Positions 1 through 8,495 of a stretch of 64,000 nt of DNA are shown one piece after another. Each line of letters opens with the position of its first letter. Positions within the stretch are counted from its first letter, which is position 1. A model generated the notes under the pieces. It searched no databases, was not told where the DNA came from, and saw only the letters and a program-made list of their open reading frames with translations. Source of the DNA: Halomarina ordinaria (GTDB lineage Archaea > Halobacteriota > Halobacteria > Halobacteriales > Haloarculaceae); contig NZ_JARRAH010000001.1 in the NCBI RefSeq assembly GCF_030553305.1, positions 1,302,001 to 1,366,000 of the forward strand, given 5' to 3'. The position numbers and the translations under genes are program-made.

Positions 1-99
1 CGAGTAGTCGAGCGAGATGGTCGAGTCGGGGTACGCCTCCTCCAGCCGGTCGATGACCTCCACGGCCTGTTCCTCGCGCGAATCGAGGGGGACTCCCAT
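1..99 (-). CDS. nth: Endonuclease III, N-terminal fragment (runs off the window)
   Basis: Only the first 33 codons are inside the window, read leftward from an ATG at 97-99. The visible start, MGVPLDSREEQ followed by a PDSTISLDYS segment, resembles the start of haloarchaeal endonuclease III, a base-excision-repair glycosylase/AP lyase that acts on oxidised pyrimidines. The helix-hairpin-helix and iron-sulfur cluster that would settle the matter lie outside. Naming is therefore by N-terminal resemblance only; the frame itself is convincing because third positions are almost all G or C. Confidence 0.55.
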   Translation of the reverse strand, partial: MGVPLDSREEQAVEVIDRLEEAYPDSTISLDYS

Positions 100-225
100 G
101 GCGAATCGGCGCGCGGAACCGACTTCGGTGTTGTCGTTCGTCGCGGCACGGTGGTCCGAGCGCGGTCCGACAGGTGGGGCTGTCGAATGGGACGAACTAC
201 CCCCCTGCCGTCCCCGCTCCGACCC

Positions 226-756
226 ATGCCCGGTCCCGTGTTCCGCTCGAACGACCGCGTCGCCCTCCGGACCGTCGAGGAGTCGGACCTCGACTTCCTC
301 CGTGAGACGAGTAACCACCCCGACGTGCGCCGGAACGTCGGGAACTCCGCCCCGCACGACGCACTCGCCACGCGCGAGGAGTTCGAACGGAAGAGTACCG
401 ACGACGACACCGCCGAGTTCCTCGTCTGCGTCGAGGACGAGCGCGTCGGGGTCGTCGGCCTCTACGACGTCCGCGACGGGTGGGGCCGCGCGGAGACGGG
501 CTACTACCTCCACCCCGACCACTGGGGGAACGGCTACGCCACCGACGCGGTCCGACTCGTCTGCGAGTACGGCTTCCGCGAGCGACGACTGAACAAGGTT
601 GCCGGACGCACCTTCGCGTTCAACGAGGCGTCGGGCCGCGTGCTGGAGAAGGTCGGCTTCGAGTGCGAGGGGCGACTCCGCCGGGAAGCGTTCGAGCGCG
701 GGACGTACGTCGACCTGCTGTACTGGGGACTGCTCGCCGAGGAGTTCGAGGCGTGA
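226..756 (+). CDS. GNAT-family N-acetyltransferase (RimJ/RimL-like)
   Basis: A 176-residue cytoplasmic acetyltransferase of the GNAT fold. The acetyl-CoA pyrophosphate-binding segment is visible as HPDHWGNGYAT, followed by the RimJ/RimL-type block FNEASGRVLEKVGF that closes the fold. Such proteins transfer an acetyl group to the N terminus of a protein or to a small amine; the substrate cannot be told from sequence. The ATG at 226 is preferred over an upstream in-frame GTG at 151 because the intervening stretch is Arg/Pro-rich and unlike the family. It converges with the acyl-CoA dehydrogenase gene, with 7 bases between the stops. Confidence 0.85.
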   Translation: MPGPVFRSNDRVALRTVEESDLDFLRETSNHPDVRRNVGNSAPHDALATREEFERKSTDDDTAEFLVCVEDERVGVVGLYDVRDGWGRAETGYYLHPDHWGNGYATDAVRLVCEYGFRERRLNKVAGRTFAFNEASGRVLEKVGFECEGRLRREAFERGTYVDLLYWGLLAEEFEA

Positions 757-763
757 GTCTACT

Positions 764-1906
764 TCACAGTCCGAGTTCGCGCCCGAGCACGAGGCGCTGT
801 ATCTCGCTGGTCCCCTCGCCGATCTCCATCAGCTTCGCGTCACGGTAGAAACGCTGGGGGGCGAAGTCGGTCGTGTAACCGTAGCCGCCGAGGACCTGGA
901 CGGCGTCCTCGGCCACCTCGCGGGCGGCCTCGCTCGCGTCGTACTTCGCCATGGCGGAGATGCGGGTGACGTCCTCGCTGGCGTCGTACTTCGTGGCGGC
1001 CTTGTGGGTGAGCAGGCGCGCGCGCTCGGCCTTGCGGTCCATCTCGACGAGCATGTCGCGGACGGCGTCGAACTTCCCGATGGGTTTGCCGAACTGCTCG
1101 CGCTGCTTGGCGTAGTGGAGCGCGGCGTCGAACGCGCCCTGCGCCAGCCCCGTCGAGAGCGCGGCGATGGAGATGCGCCCGCCGTTGAGCGTCTTCATCG
1201 TCTGCGTCCAGCCCTCGCCCTCCGCGCCGAGCAGGCGGTCCTCGGGGACGCGGCAGTTCGTGAACTTGATCTCGCAGGTGGGCGAGGCGTTGAGGCCCAT
1301 CTTCTCCCACTCGGTGACGACCTCGAACCCGTCGTCCTCGCGCGGGTCGACGATGAACGTCGAGATACCGTCGTAACCCGCGCCGGGGTCGGTGACGGCC
1401 TTCACGAGGATGCTCCCCGCGACGCTCGCGTTCGTGATGAACTGCTTCGTCCCGTCGATGACGTACTCGTCGCCCTCCTTCCTCGCCATGGTGTCCATGT
1501 CGCTCGCGTCGCTCCCGGAGCCGGGTTCGGTGAGCGCCCACGCGCCGAGGTACTCGCCGGTGGCGAGCGGCGGGAGCCAGCGCTCCTTCTGGGCGTCGGT
1601 GCCGAACAGCTCGATGGGCTTGGTGGCGAGGCTCGTGTGCGCGGCGTACGAGAGGCCGATGGAGCCCGAGACGCGACCGAGTTCCTCGGTGACCAGCGCG
1701 TACATCAACTGGTCGCCGTCGAGGCCGCCATACTCCTCGCTCACGGGCACGCCCATCATGTCGAGGTCGGCGAGCGCGTCGAACACCTCCTCGGGGAAGC
1801 GGTGTTCCTCCTCGATGTCCCACGCGATGGGTTCTATCTCCTCCTCGCAGAACTCCCGCACCGTGTCGCGAATCATCCGGTGCTCGGCGGGCAGGTCGAA
1901 ATCCAT
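764..1906 (-). CDS. Acyl-CoA dehydrogenase
   Basis: A 380-residue FAD flavoprotein that introduces the trans-2 double bond into acyl-CoA, the first oxidation of beta-oxidation or branched-chain amino acid breakdown. The N-terminal helical domain, central beta domain (TEPGSGSDAS, WITNxS-like FITNASVAG) and C-terminal helical domain (REQFGKPIGKFDAVRDML) appear in order. The catalytic base is probably Glu364 in the IGEGTSEIQR motif. Length matches the family exactly from the ATG at 1906; the open frame continues far upstream but is out of family there. A second paralogue lies at 46094-47236. Electrons would go to an electron-transfer flavoprotein, which is not in the window. Confidence 0.95.
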   Translation of the reverse strand: MDFDLPAEHRMIRDTVREFCEEEIEPIAWDIEEEHRFPEEVFDALADLDMMGVPVSEEYGGLDGDQLMYALVTEELGRVSGSIGLSYAAHTSLATKPIELFGTDAQKERWLPPLATGEYLGAWALTEPGSGSDASDMDTMARKEGDEYVIDGTKQFITNASVAGSILVKAVTDPGAGYDGISTFIVDPREDDGFEVVTEWEKMGLNASPTCEIKFTNCRVPEDRLLGAEGEGWTQTMKTLNGGRISIAALSTGLAQGAFDAALHYAKQREQFGKPIGKFDAVRDMLVEMDRKAERARLLTHKAATKYDASEDVTRISAMAKYDASEAAREVAEDAVQVLGGYGYTTDFAPQRFYRDAKLMEIGEGTSEIQRLVLGRELGL

Positions 1907-1921
1907 GGTTCGACTCACGAG

Positions 1922-1941
1922 GGAGCGCTGATAAACGCTCC
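1922..1941 (-). promoter_or_regulatory. A/T box inside a 6-bp inverted repeat, upstream of the acyl-CoA dehydrogenase gene
   Basis: GGAGCG at 1922-1927 and CGCTCC at 1936-1941 form a dyad around the A/T-rich ctgataaa. On the minus strand this reads as a TTTATC box centred about 27 bases before the ATG at 1906, the usual spacing for a leaderless haloarchaeal promoter. The flanking dyad may be an operator or chance in GC-rich DNA. Confidence 0.4.
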
Positions 1942-1962
1942 GGCAAGTGTTGCGAGGGGCGC

Positions 1963-3243
1963 TCAGCGGCCCGTCTGGCCGGAGAGACGGTCGGACGCGT
2001 CGCCGGCGCCGAGGTCGAATCGGTTGGCGTGGGTGAGCGTCGTCCAGCCGAGGAGCCGCTCGTCGCGCACGGGGCGCCCGCGCGAGTCGATGGCGTCCTG
2101 GTGCTGTTCGACGTAGGTCGGTTCGTTGCGCACCTCGCTCCCCCGCGACCGGACGACGCGGAGGAACGACTCGTCCTCCCACTGCGAGTACGCGAGTTCG
2201 TACGCCGAGGTCCCCTCCTCGCGTTCGCGGGCGGCGAACCCGCCGACTTCCCCGAAGCGTTCGTCGAACGCCTCGGGGTCGAAGAAGAAGGGGACGTGCG
2301 CCTCGAACAGCCGCCGGAGGGCCGGTTCGCCGTCTCGCTCGTACCCGTAGAGGTCCTCGCCGTAGTGGCGGCCGAGTTCGGCGGCCGTGACGAACGCCTT
2401 CAACGCGTACAGCGAGTAGCTGAGTCCCTCCGAGCGCTGGAGTTCGTTCGCGAGCAGCCAGTCCTCGCGGCGCTGGCGGAACCCGTCGGCGCGGATGCGG
2501 TCGAACGCCTCGCGCAGGCGCCCGTCGTCGCCGAGGTACGCCGCACCCGCCGCCCGACACGTCTCGCGCCAGACGAAGATGTTCTGGACCCAGTCGGGCG
2601 TCGCCGTCGGAATCGTCGAGAGGAACGTGTCGGTCCACTCCTCCAGTGCGGCGTGCGACCCGACGCTCCCGTCGTCCCACGCGTCGTGGTTCCGGACGAG
2701 GTCGGCACCGTACCACAGTTTCGGAATCGTGACGTACAGTTCGATGCCGTTGGTCAGGCGCGGTTCCATCCGCGTCTCGGGGTCGAGGAACCAGTGGTCG
2801 AGGAACGCGACGGTGCGTTCGGCGTAGCGGTCCTCGCCGGTGAACTGGTAGGCGAGGCCGAGGTCGCGCACCCGGTCGCCCATCTCGATGGCGGCGGTGT
2901 AGTCGGCGCGCGCCGACTCGCCCGACCCGGGGTCGCCGCTCCGGAAGGTCGACCCCCCGCTGTCGGTGACGCTCCGCGGCGTGGCCGTCAGCGACTCCCG
3001 CACGTCGGCGGCGAACGTCTCGAAGGCGCTCGCCCACGGGTCGTCGCCGGCCAGGACGCGCCGGCGCACCGCGGCCAGTTCCCCGAGGTGGACGAACAGC
3101 GCCGGACGCCGCTCGCCCGTCGGGAGACCGGTCGACCCGTCCTGTGCGCCCCCGCGACCGGTCCCGAGGCCGGTCACGCCCGCCACCGTCGCGACCCCTC
3201 GCAGATACCGCCGTCGGCTCCACCCGCCGCCGTCACCTGTCAT
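1963..3243 (-). CDS. Tat-exported alginate-lyase-family protein
   Basis: A 426-residue secreted protein. Residues 9-14 (SRRRYL) followed by a hydrophobic stretch to about residue 33 form a twin-arginine signal, so the protein is exported folded, as is common in haloarchaea. The mature part has the alpha/alpha-toroid pattern of the alginate lyase family (Pfam Alginate_lyase): RPALFVHLGELAAVRRR near residue 47, NGIELYVTIPKLWYGADLV in the middle, and ELQRSEGLSYSLYALKAF with the conserved Tyr-rich helix. The family cleaves uronic-acid-containing polysaccharides by beta-elimination; substrate is inferred only. The ATG at 3243 is chosen because the Tat motif starts right after it. No sugar transporter is adjacent. 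Confidence 0.75.
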   Translation of the reverse strand: MTGDGGGWSRRRYLRGVATVAGVTGLGTGRGGAQDGSTGLPTGERRPALFVHLGELAAVRRRVLAGDDPWASAFETFAADVRESLTATPRSVTDSGGSTFRSGDPGSGESARADYTAAIEMGDRVRDLGLAYQFTGEDRYAERTVAFLDHWFLDPETRMEPRLTNGIELYVTIPKLWYGADLVRNHDAWDDGSVGSHAALEEWTDTFLSTIPTATPDWVQNIFVWRETCRAAGAAYLGDDGRLREAFDRIRADGFRQRREDWLLANELQRSEGLSYSLYALKAFVTAAELGRHYGEDLYGYERDGEPALRRLFEAHVPFFFDPEAFDERFGEVGGFAAREREEGTSAYELAYSQWEDESFLRVVRSRGSEVRNEPTYVEQHQDAIDSRGRPVRDERLLGWTTLTHANRFDLGAGDASDRLSGQTGR

Positions 3244-3399
3244 CGTCCCGTGACGTCGGCCGGCGAGAGTGGTATCGATTTCGGCCCTCCCGACGACGGT
3301 CAGGGGTTCCGAGGGGACGGGCGTGACCGTCGAGTGTGGCGCGGCGACCGCTACGCGACCGAGTAACACTCATACTCGCGGGTCGTCTCGTCTCGTCGT

Positions 3400-4212
3400 A
3401 TGGCCGTCCGGCGGTTGCTGAAGGGGACCATCGAGTGGAACCGGCTCGAGAGCGTCGCGGTCGAGGTGGCCCGCCGGTACGACCGGTCGTCCGTTCGCGT
3501 CGAGTTCCTCGACGCCGACAACTGGCTCTCGACGCCGTTCGTCGTCGACGACCGCTGGTTCGTGAAGGTCGTCTCCGAGCAACACGCCCTCCTGCACGCG
3601 GTCCTCACCACCGGCCGGAACCTCGGGGCGTTCTCCAGCGGCGTCCCGGGGTTCTTCGACCACGTCCGCGACCCGGCGGAGATGGCCGACCTCGAACTGG
3701 CGGCGACCCGGCGGATGCGCGACCTGGGGGTGAACGTCCCCGAACCGGTCGAGGCGTTCGAGCACGACGGCCTCGGCGTCCTCGTCGTCGAGTACCTCCC
3801 CGCCTTCCGTACGCTCGGTGAACTCGACGAGAGCGAGGTGCTGCGCTACGCCCCCGAACTCTTCGACGCGCTCTCGCGTATCCACGACGCCGGCCTCGCT
3901 CACGGCGACCTGCGCGCGGAGAACGTCCTCGTCGCCGACGAGCGCCTCTTCCTCATCGACGCGACGAGCGTCCGTCCGGGGGCCGTCGAGCAAGCGCGGG
4001 CGTACGACGTCGCCTGCGCGCTGGCCGCCGTCACCCCCCTCCTCGACTCCCGCGCGGCCGTCGACGCCGCGCGCGAGCACTACCCCGTCTCGGTCCTGCT
4101 GGACGCGCGCGACTTCCTCGACTTCGTCAACATCCGTCCGGACCACGACTTCGACGCGGCGGGCGTGAAAGGCGAGATAGAGAAGGACGCGAGCGGCGGG
4201 GGCGAGGGTTAG
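3400..4212 (+). CDS. RIO/APH-like protein kinase
   Basis: A 270-residue cytoplasmic protein with a minimal kinase fold. Lys56 in WFVKVV is the likely ATP-anchoring lysine, His168-Gly-Asp170 with Asn175 (HGDLRAENVLV) is the catalytic loop, and Asp187 in LIDATS is the metal-binding residue that replaces DFG. This arrangement is shared by RIO-type and aminoglycoside-phosphotransferase-like kinases and by archaeal Bud32 relatives; residues 1-45 are unassigned. The substrate is unknown. The gene starts at the first ATG and its stop overlaps by 4 bases the stop of the convergent gene on the other strand. Confidence 0.8.
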   Translation: MAVRRLLKGTIEWNRLESVAVEVARRYDRSSVRVEFLDADNWLSTPFVVDDRWFVKVVSEQHALLHAVLTTGRNLGAFSSGVPGFFDHVRDPAEMADLELAATRRMRDLGVNVPEPVEAFEHDGLGVLVVEYLPAFRTLGELDESEVLRYAPELFDALSRIHDAGLAHGDLRAENVLVADERLFLIDATSVRPGAVEQARAYDVACALAAVTPLLDSRAAVDAAREHYPVSVLLDARDFLDFVNIRPDHDFDAAGVKGEIEKDASGGGEG

Positions 4213-4538
4213 ACCCACCGCGTCGAGACGAACGCGTATGTCACCACGAGGTGCAGGGCGAACGCGAGGACGCCGACGACGAGCACGTAGTGATAGGGGA
4301 CGTCGCGTTCGACGCGGAGGTACATCGCCCCGCCGACGAGCGCGGCGCTCGCGCCGCCGAGGACGAGGAGCGCGAGACCACCGAGGAGCCACGCGCCGCG
4401 GTTGGCGGGGTCCGCCGGAGTCGCGTCGCGTCGTATCTGGAACGCCCAGAAGGCGAGCAATCCGGCGGTCACGACCCCGAGCAGGAGGAAGTAGCCGAGC
4501 GTCGGCAGGGACTGGAGGGGGACGGAGACGGCGACCAT
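4209..4538 (-). CDS. Small integral membrane protein, three predicted helices
   Basis: A 109-residue protein of unknown function. Hydrophobic segments at about residues 12-32, 49-71 and 83-104 are long enough to cross the membrane, with short charged loops between them (RRDATPADPANRG after the first). I recognise no catalytic motif. It is transcribed toward the kinase gene and their last four bases overlap tail to tail, so the two are convergent rather than an operon. Confidence 0.75.
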   Translation of the reverse strand: MVAVSVPLQSLPTLGYFLLLGVVTAGLLAFWAFQIRRDATPADPANRGAWLLGGLALLVLGGASAALVGGAMYLRVERDVPYHYVLVVGVLAFALHLVVTYAFVSTRWV

Positions 4539-4609
4539 GCGCTGAAATTCACGCTACCCGACAAAAATCTTGGGCGGCGCGGGCGGTCCCGGTTCGCGCG
4601 GTCCCCGCC

Positions 4610-5032
4610 TCACTCGGTAATCTCGATGCGGATGGCCTCCGCGTCGTCGCGTTCGCGGCGGGCCGCCTCGCGTTCGAGGTGGCGCTCGACGAGTTCGACG
4701 TTCCGGACGTTGGCCTTGATGAACGCGTCGAACACCGGGCCGACGACCGGCACCGCGCCCGCGACGGCGTCGGCCCCGATGTTCAGCAGCATGCGGACGA
4801 TGGTGGAGTACGACACGCCGAGGTTGGCGGCCTCGACGACGATGTACAGCGAGAGGCCGGCGGCGGCGACGTCGCCGGCGCCCGGGAGGACGCCGAGCAG
4901 GGGGTCGATACCGAAGCGGAAGTCCGTCCCCGGGACGCGAAACCCCTCGTCGAGCAGGTATGCGACGGTGCGCATCCGGTCGAGGGCCGCTTCGTCCGCC
5001 GCGTCGAGCGCGATGTCGATGTCGTCGTCCAT
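4610..5032 (-). CDS. DUF4112-family membrane protein
   Basis: A 140-residue protein with the DUF4112 signature IDPLLGVLPGAGDVAAAG in its first third, followed by two hydrophobic segments (about 63-80 and 92-112) and a charged C-terminal tail rich in Arg and Glu. The family is widespread in bacteria and archaea, is membrane-associated and has no established activity. ATGs at 5032 and 5059 are in frame; 5032 is preferred because the family begins near the MDDDIDIALD segment, but the longer form cannot be excluded. Confidence 0.8.
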   Translation of the reverse strand: MDDDIDIALDAADEAALDRMRTVAYLLDEGFRVPGTDFRFGIDPLLGVLPGAGDVAAAGLSLYIVVEAANLGVSYSTIVRMLLNIGADAVAGAVPVVGPVFDAFIKANVRNVELVERHLEREAARRERDDAEAIRIEITE

Positions 5033-5125
5033 ACCCCTCGCCAGGAGTGCCACCGACATGAGGCTACGTATCGCTCGGTGTTCCGACCTGTCCGTGCGGA
5101 CGGAACGACTCGTGGACACGGTGAG

Positions 5126-5132
5126 TTTTTAC
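5126..5132 (+). promoter_or_regulatory. TATA-like box of the aldehyde dehydrogenase gene
   Basis: TTTTTAC centred about 32 bases before the ATG at 5161. The spacing implies transcription starting at or a few bases before the start codon, so the mRNA is probably leaderless. Confidence 0.55.
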
Positions 5133-5160
5133 CCCCCTCCCTCGCAATTCTTACCAGGAT

Positions 5161-6699
5161 ATGAGCCAGCAGACCACGGAGACCAACCGACACTACATCG
5201 CCGGCGAGTTCACCGCCGGCGCGGGTGAGGAGACGTTCGAGTCGCGCAATCCCGCCACGGGTGAGACGCTCGCGACGTTCGAGCGCGGGACGCCCGAGGA
5301 CGTCCAGCGCGCCGTCGACGCCGCCGCCGACGCCTTCGAGGAGTGGCGCTCGCTCAGCCACATCGACCGCGCGGAGTACCTCTGGGACATCTACCACGAA
5401 CTGCGCGAGCGCACCGACGAACTCGGGGCGGTCGTCACGAAGGAGTGCGGCAAGGAGATAAGCGAGGGGAGGGCCGACGTCATCGAGGCGTACCACATGG
5501 TCGAGTGGGCGGCGGGCGACGCCCGCCACCCGAAGGGCGACGTGGTACCTTCGGAGATTCCGGGGAAGGACGCCTACATGCGGCGCAAGCCCCGCGGCGT
5601 CGTCGGCTGTATCACGCCGTGGAACTTCCCGGTCGCCATCCCGTTCTGGCACATGGCGGTCGCGCTGGTCGAGGGGAACACGGTGGTCTGGAAGCCCGCC
5701 GAGCAGACGCCGATGTGCGGCCAGATCATCGCCGAGATGTTCGAGGACGCGGGCATCCCCGAGGGCGTCTTCAACATGGTCCAGGGCTTCGGCGACGCCG
5801 GCGCCGAAATCGTCGACAACGAGGCGGTCAACGCGGTGCTGTTCACCGGGAGCGCCGAGGTCGGTCACGAGGTCGCCCGCAAGGTCGCCGAGCAGCCGGG
5901 CACGCTCGCGGCCTGCGAGATGGGTGGGAAGAACGGCATCGTCGTCACCGAGGAGGCGGACCTCGACGTCGCCGTCCACTCCGCCGTGATGTCGAGCTTC
6001 AAGACGACGGGCCAGCGCTGCGTCTCCTCCGAGCGCCTCATCGTCCACGAGGACGTCTACGACGAGTTCAAGGAGCGCTTCGTCGAGGTGGCGAAGGGGG
6101 TGTCCGTCGGCGACCCGCTCTCCGAGGGGACGTTCATGGGACCGGCCATCGAACCGGACCACGTCGAGAAGATACGCAAGTACAACGACCTCGCGCGCGA
6201 GGAGGCCACCGAGGTGCTCGTCGACCGCACCGAACTCGACGCGGACGAGATTCCCGAGGGGCACGAGGACGGCAACTGGGTCGGTCCGTTCGTCTACGAG
6301 GTCGAGTACGACGACGAAGGCGAACAGCGTTCCATCCGCGAGGAGGTCTTCGGGCCGCACGTCGCGCTCATGAAGTACAGCGGCGACGTCGAGCGCGGCG
6401 TCGAGATTCACAACGACACGCCCTACGGTCTCGCCGGCGCCATCATCAGCGAGGACTACCGGCAGATAAACTACTACCGCGACCGCGCCGAGGTCGGTCT
6501 CTCCTACGGCAACCTCCCGTGCATCGGCGCGGAGGTGCAACTCCCCTTCGGCGGCGTCAAGAAGTCCGGCAACGGCTACCCCTCCGCTCGCGAGGTCATC
6601 GAGGCCGTCACCGAGCGCACCGCCTGGACGCTCAACAACTCGAAGGACATCCAGATGGCTCAGGGACTCTCGGCCGACATCAAGACGCAGGAGGACTGA
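5161..6699 (+). CDS. Aldehyde dehydrogenase family protein
   Basis: A 512-residue NAD(P)-dependent dehydrogenase that oxidises an aldehyde to the carboxylic acid in the cytoplasm. All family landmarks are present: Asn155 in TPWNFP, Lys178 for cofactor binding, the FTGSAEVG nucleotide loop, general base Glu253 in CEMGGKNG and nucleophile Cys287 in TGQRCVSS. The C-terminal half carries an acidic insert around EVEYDDEGEQR typical of halophiles. Similar haloarchaeal enzymes act on semialdehydes from sugar-acid or amino-acid breakdown, but the substrate here is not decided by neighbours, which are unrelated. Confidence 0.95.
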   Translation: MSQQTTETNRHYIAGEFTAGAGEETFESRNPATGETLATFERGTPEDVQRAVDAAADAFEEWRSLSHIDRAEYLWDIYHELRERTDELGAVVTKECGKEISEGRADVIEAYHMVEWAAGDARHPKGDVVPSEIPGKDAYMRRKPRGVVGCITPWNFPVAIPFWHMAVALVEGNTVVWKPAEQTPMCGQIIAEMFEDAGIPEGVFNMVQGFGDAGAEIVDNEAVNAVLFTGSAEVGHEVARKVAEQPGTLAACEMGGKNGIVVTEEADLDVAVHSAVMSSFKTTGQRCVSSERLIVHEDVYDEFKERFVEVAKGVSVGDPLSEGTFMGPAIEPDHVEKIRKYNDLAREEATEVLVDRTELDADEIPEGHEDGNWVGPFVYEVEYDDEGEQRSIREEVFGPHVALMKYSGDVERGVEIHNDTPYGLAGAIISEDYRQINYYRDRAEVGLSYGNLPCIGAEVQLPFGGVKKSGNGYPSAREVIEAVTERTAWTLNNSKDIQMAQGLSADIKTQED

Positions 6700-6973
6700 C
6701 TCACGACTCGAGGCCGCAGTCTCGCTCTTTTACCGACTGCGACGGTCGAACGACGGAGAGGGACGGCGACAGCGCTCGGGTGCGTGGGTGTCCGGATGTG
6801 ACGCGAAGGGGGAGGCGGTCGAATGCCGTCGAGGCCGACCCTCCTCGACAGCGGGTGTGGCGGCCTGTTTCACCGAACGAACGAGAAAAGCGCCCGTCCG
6901 GCACGTGTACATGCGAGCGCCTCGGTATAAAACGTTGACGACGGGACAGTCACGCGATAGCGAACCACACGCC

Positions 6974-7771
6974 CTACGACCGGCGGTCGCGGAGCGCGGG
7001 GAACTCCTCGCGGACGTCGGCGACGGCGTCGGGGTCGCAGTCGGCGACGACCAGCGCGGGGTCCTCGCCGCTCCCCGCGAGCGCGACGCCCCAGGGGTCG
7101 TAGACCGTCGAGCGCCCGACCAAGGCGGCGTCCTCGAACGCCCCCGACCCGTTGGCCGCGGCGACGTACGCGAGGTTCTCCACCGCGCGCGCCCGCGGGA
7201 GGAGCGTCCAGTGCTCGACGCGGGGGTAGGGCCACGCGCTCGGGACGCAGAACAGCGTCGCGCCCGCGTCGGTGAACGCGCGGTACAGTTCGGGGAACCG
7301 GAGGTCGTAGCAGGTGGTCGTGGCGACGCCGAACCCCTCGAAGTCGACGACGGGAAGGGACTCGCCGGGGACGAGCAGGTCCGCCTCCGCCGAGTCGTAG
7401 CCGAAGAGGTGGCGCTTGCGGTAGACGGCGCGCCGCTCTCCCGCCCGGTCGAGGAAGACGGAGGTGTTCGCGTACCCCTCGTCGGCCGGCCCCCCCTCGG
7501 TCGTCGCGAGGTCCTCGACGATGCTCCCCGCCACGATGGCCACCTCGCGGTCACGGGCGACCTCGGCCAGCCGCGAGAGCGTCGGCCCGTCGAGCGACTC
7601 CGCGCGGCGGGCGTAGGCGTCGAACGCGAAGTAACCGACGGTGAACACCTCCGGCAGGACGACGAGGTCCGCGCCCCGGTCGGCGGCCGTCTCCACGGCG
7701 TCGACCGCGCGGCCGACGTTCCCCCGCACGTCGGCGGCCTCGATGGCCAGCTGGGCGAGTGCGACGCGCAT
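6974..7771 (-). CDS. Carbon-nitrogen hydrolase (nitrilase superfamily)
   Basis: A 265-residue cytoplasmic amidase with the complete Glu-Lys-Cys triad: Glu41 (VVLPEVF), Lys119 (YRKRHLFG) and Cys154 (TTCYDLRFPE). The YRKxHLF segment and length place it near omega-amidase/NIT2-like enzymes that hydrolyse alpha-ketoglutaramate or deaminated glutathione, a metabolite-repair role; this is family inference. It follows the SRPBCC gene on the same strand with only one base between stop and start, so the two are co-transcribed. Confidence 0.9.
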   Translation of the reverse strand: MRVALAQLAIEAADVRGNVGRAVDAVETAADRGADLVVLPEVFTVGYFAFDAYARRAESLDGPTLSRLAEVARDREVAIVAGSIVEDLATTEGGPADEGYANTSVFLDRAGERRAVYRKRHLFGYDSAEADLLVPGESLPVVDFEGFGVATTTCYDLRFPELYRAFTDAGATLFCVPSAWPYPRVEHWTLLPRARAVENLAYVAAANGSGAFEDAALVGRSTVYDPWGVALAGSGEDPALVVADCDPDAVADVREEFPALRDRRS

Positions 7772-7772
7772 C

Positions 7773-8198
7773 TCAGTCGAGGCCGAGGTCCGCCCTGATG
7801 GCGTCCTCGAGGTTGTCGAGTTCGTCGTCGAGGTTACGCTTGAAGAAGCGCTCGACGCCGGGGAGTTTACCGTCGACGGTGAACCGGTTCGTCAGGCGCG
7901 TGCCGCCCTCGACCGACTCCAGTTCGTGTTCCCCGACGACGCGCATCACCTTCGAGCGCCCGACGAAGCGGACGTACGAGGGGGGTTCGACCGTCGTCTC
8001 GCGCGTCTCGACGGCGATGGTCCGGTCGACCAGCGGGATGGGGAGTTTCACGTGCCACGTGGCGGTCCGCTCGCCCGTCGTCTCGAACTCGTCGACGACG
8101 CTGATGGGTCGGGCCCGTTTCTCCGGGTCGGAGATGAAGTCCCACACGTCCTCGGGTGCCGCGTCCAACTCGAACGACCGCTCTACCCGGACAGTCAT
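7773..8198 (-). CDS. SRPBCC-family protein (CoxG/polyketide-cyclase-like)
   Basis: A 141-residue single-domain START-like protein. The N-terminal strand VERSFELDAAPEDVWDFISDPEKR and the late LTNRFTVDGKLPGVERFF helix match the helix-grip fold that encloses a hydrophobic ligand. Ligand and function are unknown; CoxG-like members bind quinone or lipid-like molecules. It is the first gene of a two-gene unit with the nitrilase downstream. A TTTTTA-like box (on the minus strand) lies about 25 bases before its start. Confidence 0.85.
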   Translation of the reverse strand: MTVRVERSFELDAAPEDVWDFISDPEKRARPISVVDEFETTGERTATWHVKLPIPLVDRTIAVETRETTVEPPSYVRFVGRSKVMRVVGEHELESVEGGTRLTNRFTVDGKLPGVERFFKRNLDDELDNLEDAIRADLGLD

Positions 8199-8231
8199 AC
8201 CGGCACTTCGCCGGCGACCGTAAAAAGTGTC

Positions 8232-8456
8232 CTACCCGAGCGTCACGCGCCAGGTCGTCGAGCGCGCGCGTCCCCACTTCTCGATTTCGATGTCGTCGGC
8301 GGAGTCGGCGAGTCGCGGGAGCCGAGCGCCGACCTGCTTGGCGGAGAGGCCGATGCTGTCGGCGATGCGCTTCGCCCGGAAGTAGCTGTTTCCCTGCGCA
8401 ATGCTCTCGTGCAGGTAATCGAGGATGCGCTGGTCCTCTTCGCTGAACTCGGCCAT
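8232..8456 (-). CDS. Small winged-helix-like haloarchaeal protein
   Basis: A 74-residue basic/acidic mixed protein whose FSEEDQRILDYLHES, YFRAKRIADSIGLSAKQVGARL and WGRARSTTWRV segments read as helix, helix-turn-helix and wing. This layout is recurrent in short haloarchaeal regulators of unknown target. DNA binding is inferred from the predicted fold only. It stands alone between two convergently spaced minus-strand genes. Confidence 0.8.
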   Translation of the reverse strand: MAEFSEEDQRILDYLHESIAQGNSYFRAKRIADSIGLSAKQVGARLPRLADSADDIEIEKWGRARSTTWRVTLG

Positions 8457-8495
8457 AGCTCCTCTAGGGGGCTTGCCGGATTAACGATTACGGCA

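Noticed and set aside
764-3223. Very long minus-strand frame running through the acyl-CoA dehydrogenase and on to 3223
   Set aside because: Only the first part (to 1906) has acyl-CoA dehydrogenase sequence; beyond it the frame is Arg/Pro-rich and is the shadow of the alginate-lyase-like gene.
5033-5059. Longer start (ATG at 5059) for the DUF4112 gene
   Set aside because: The extra nine residues are not family-like; kept as an alternative only.
6730-6912. 60-residue minus-strand frame starting MYTCRTG after a TATA-like TTTTATACC
   Set aside because: The box is only about 15 bases before the start, and the composition (Arg, Pro, Ser-rich) is unlike a haloarchaeal protein.
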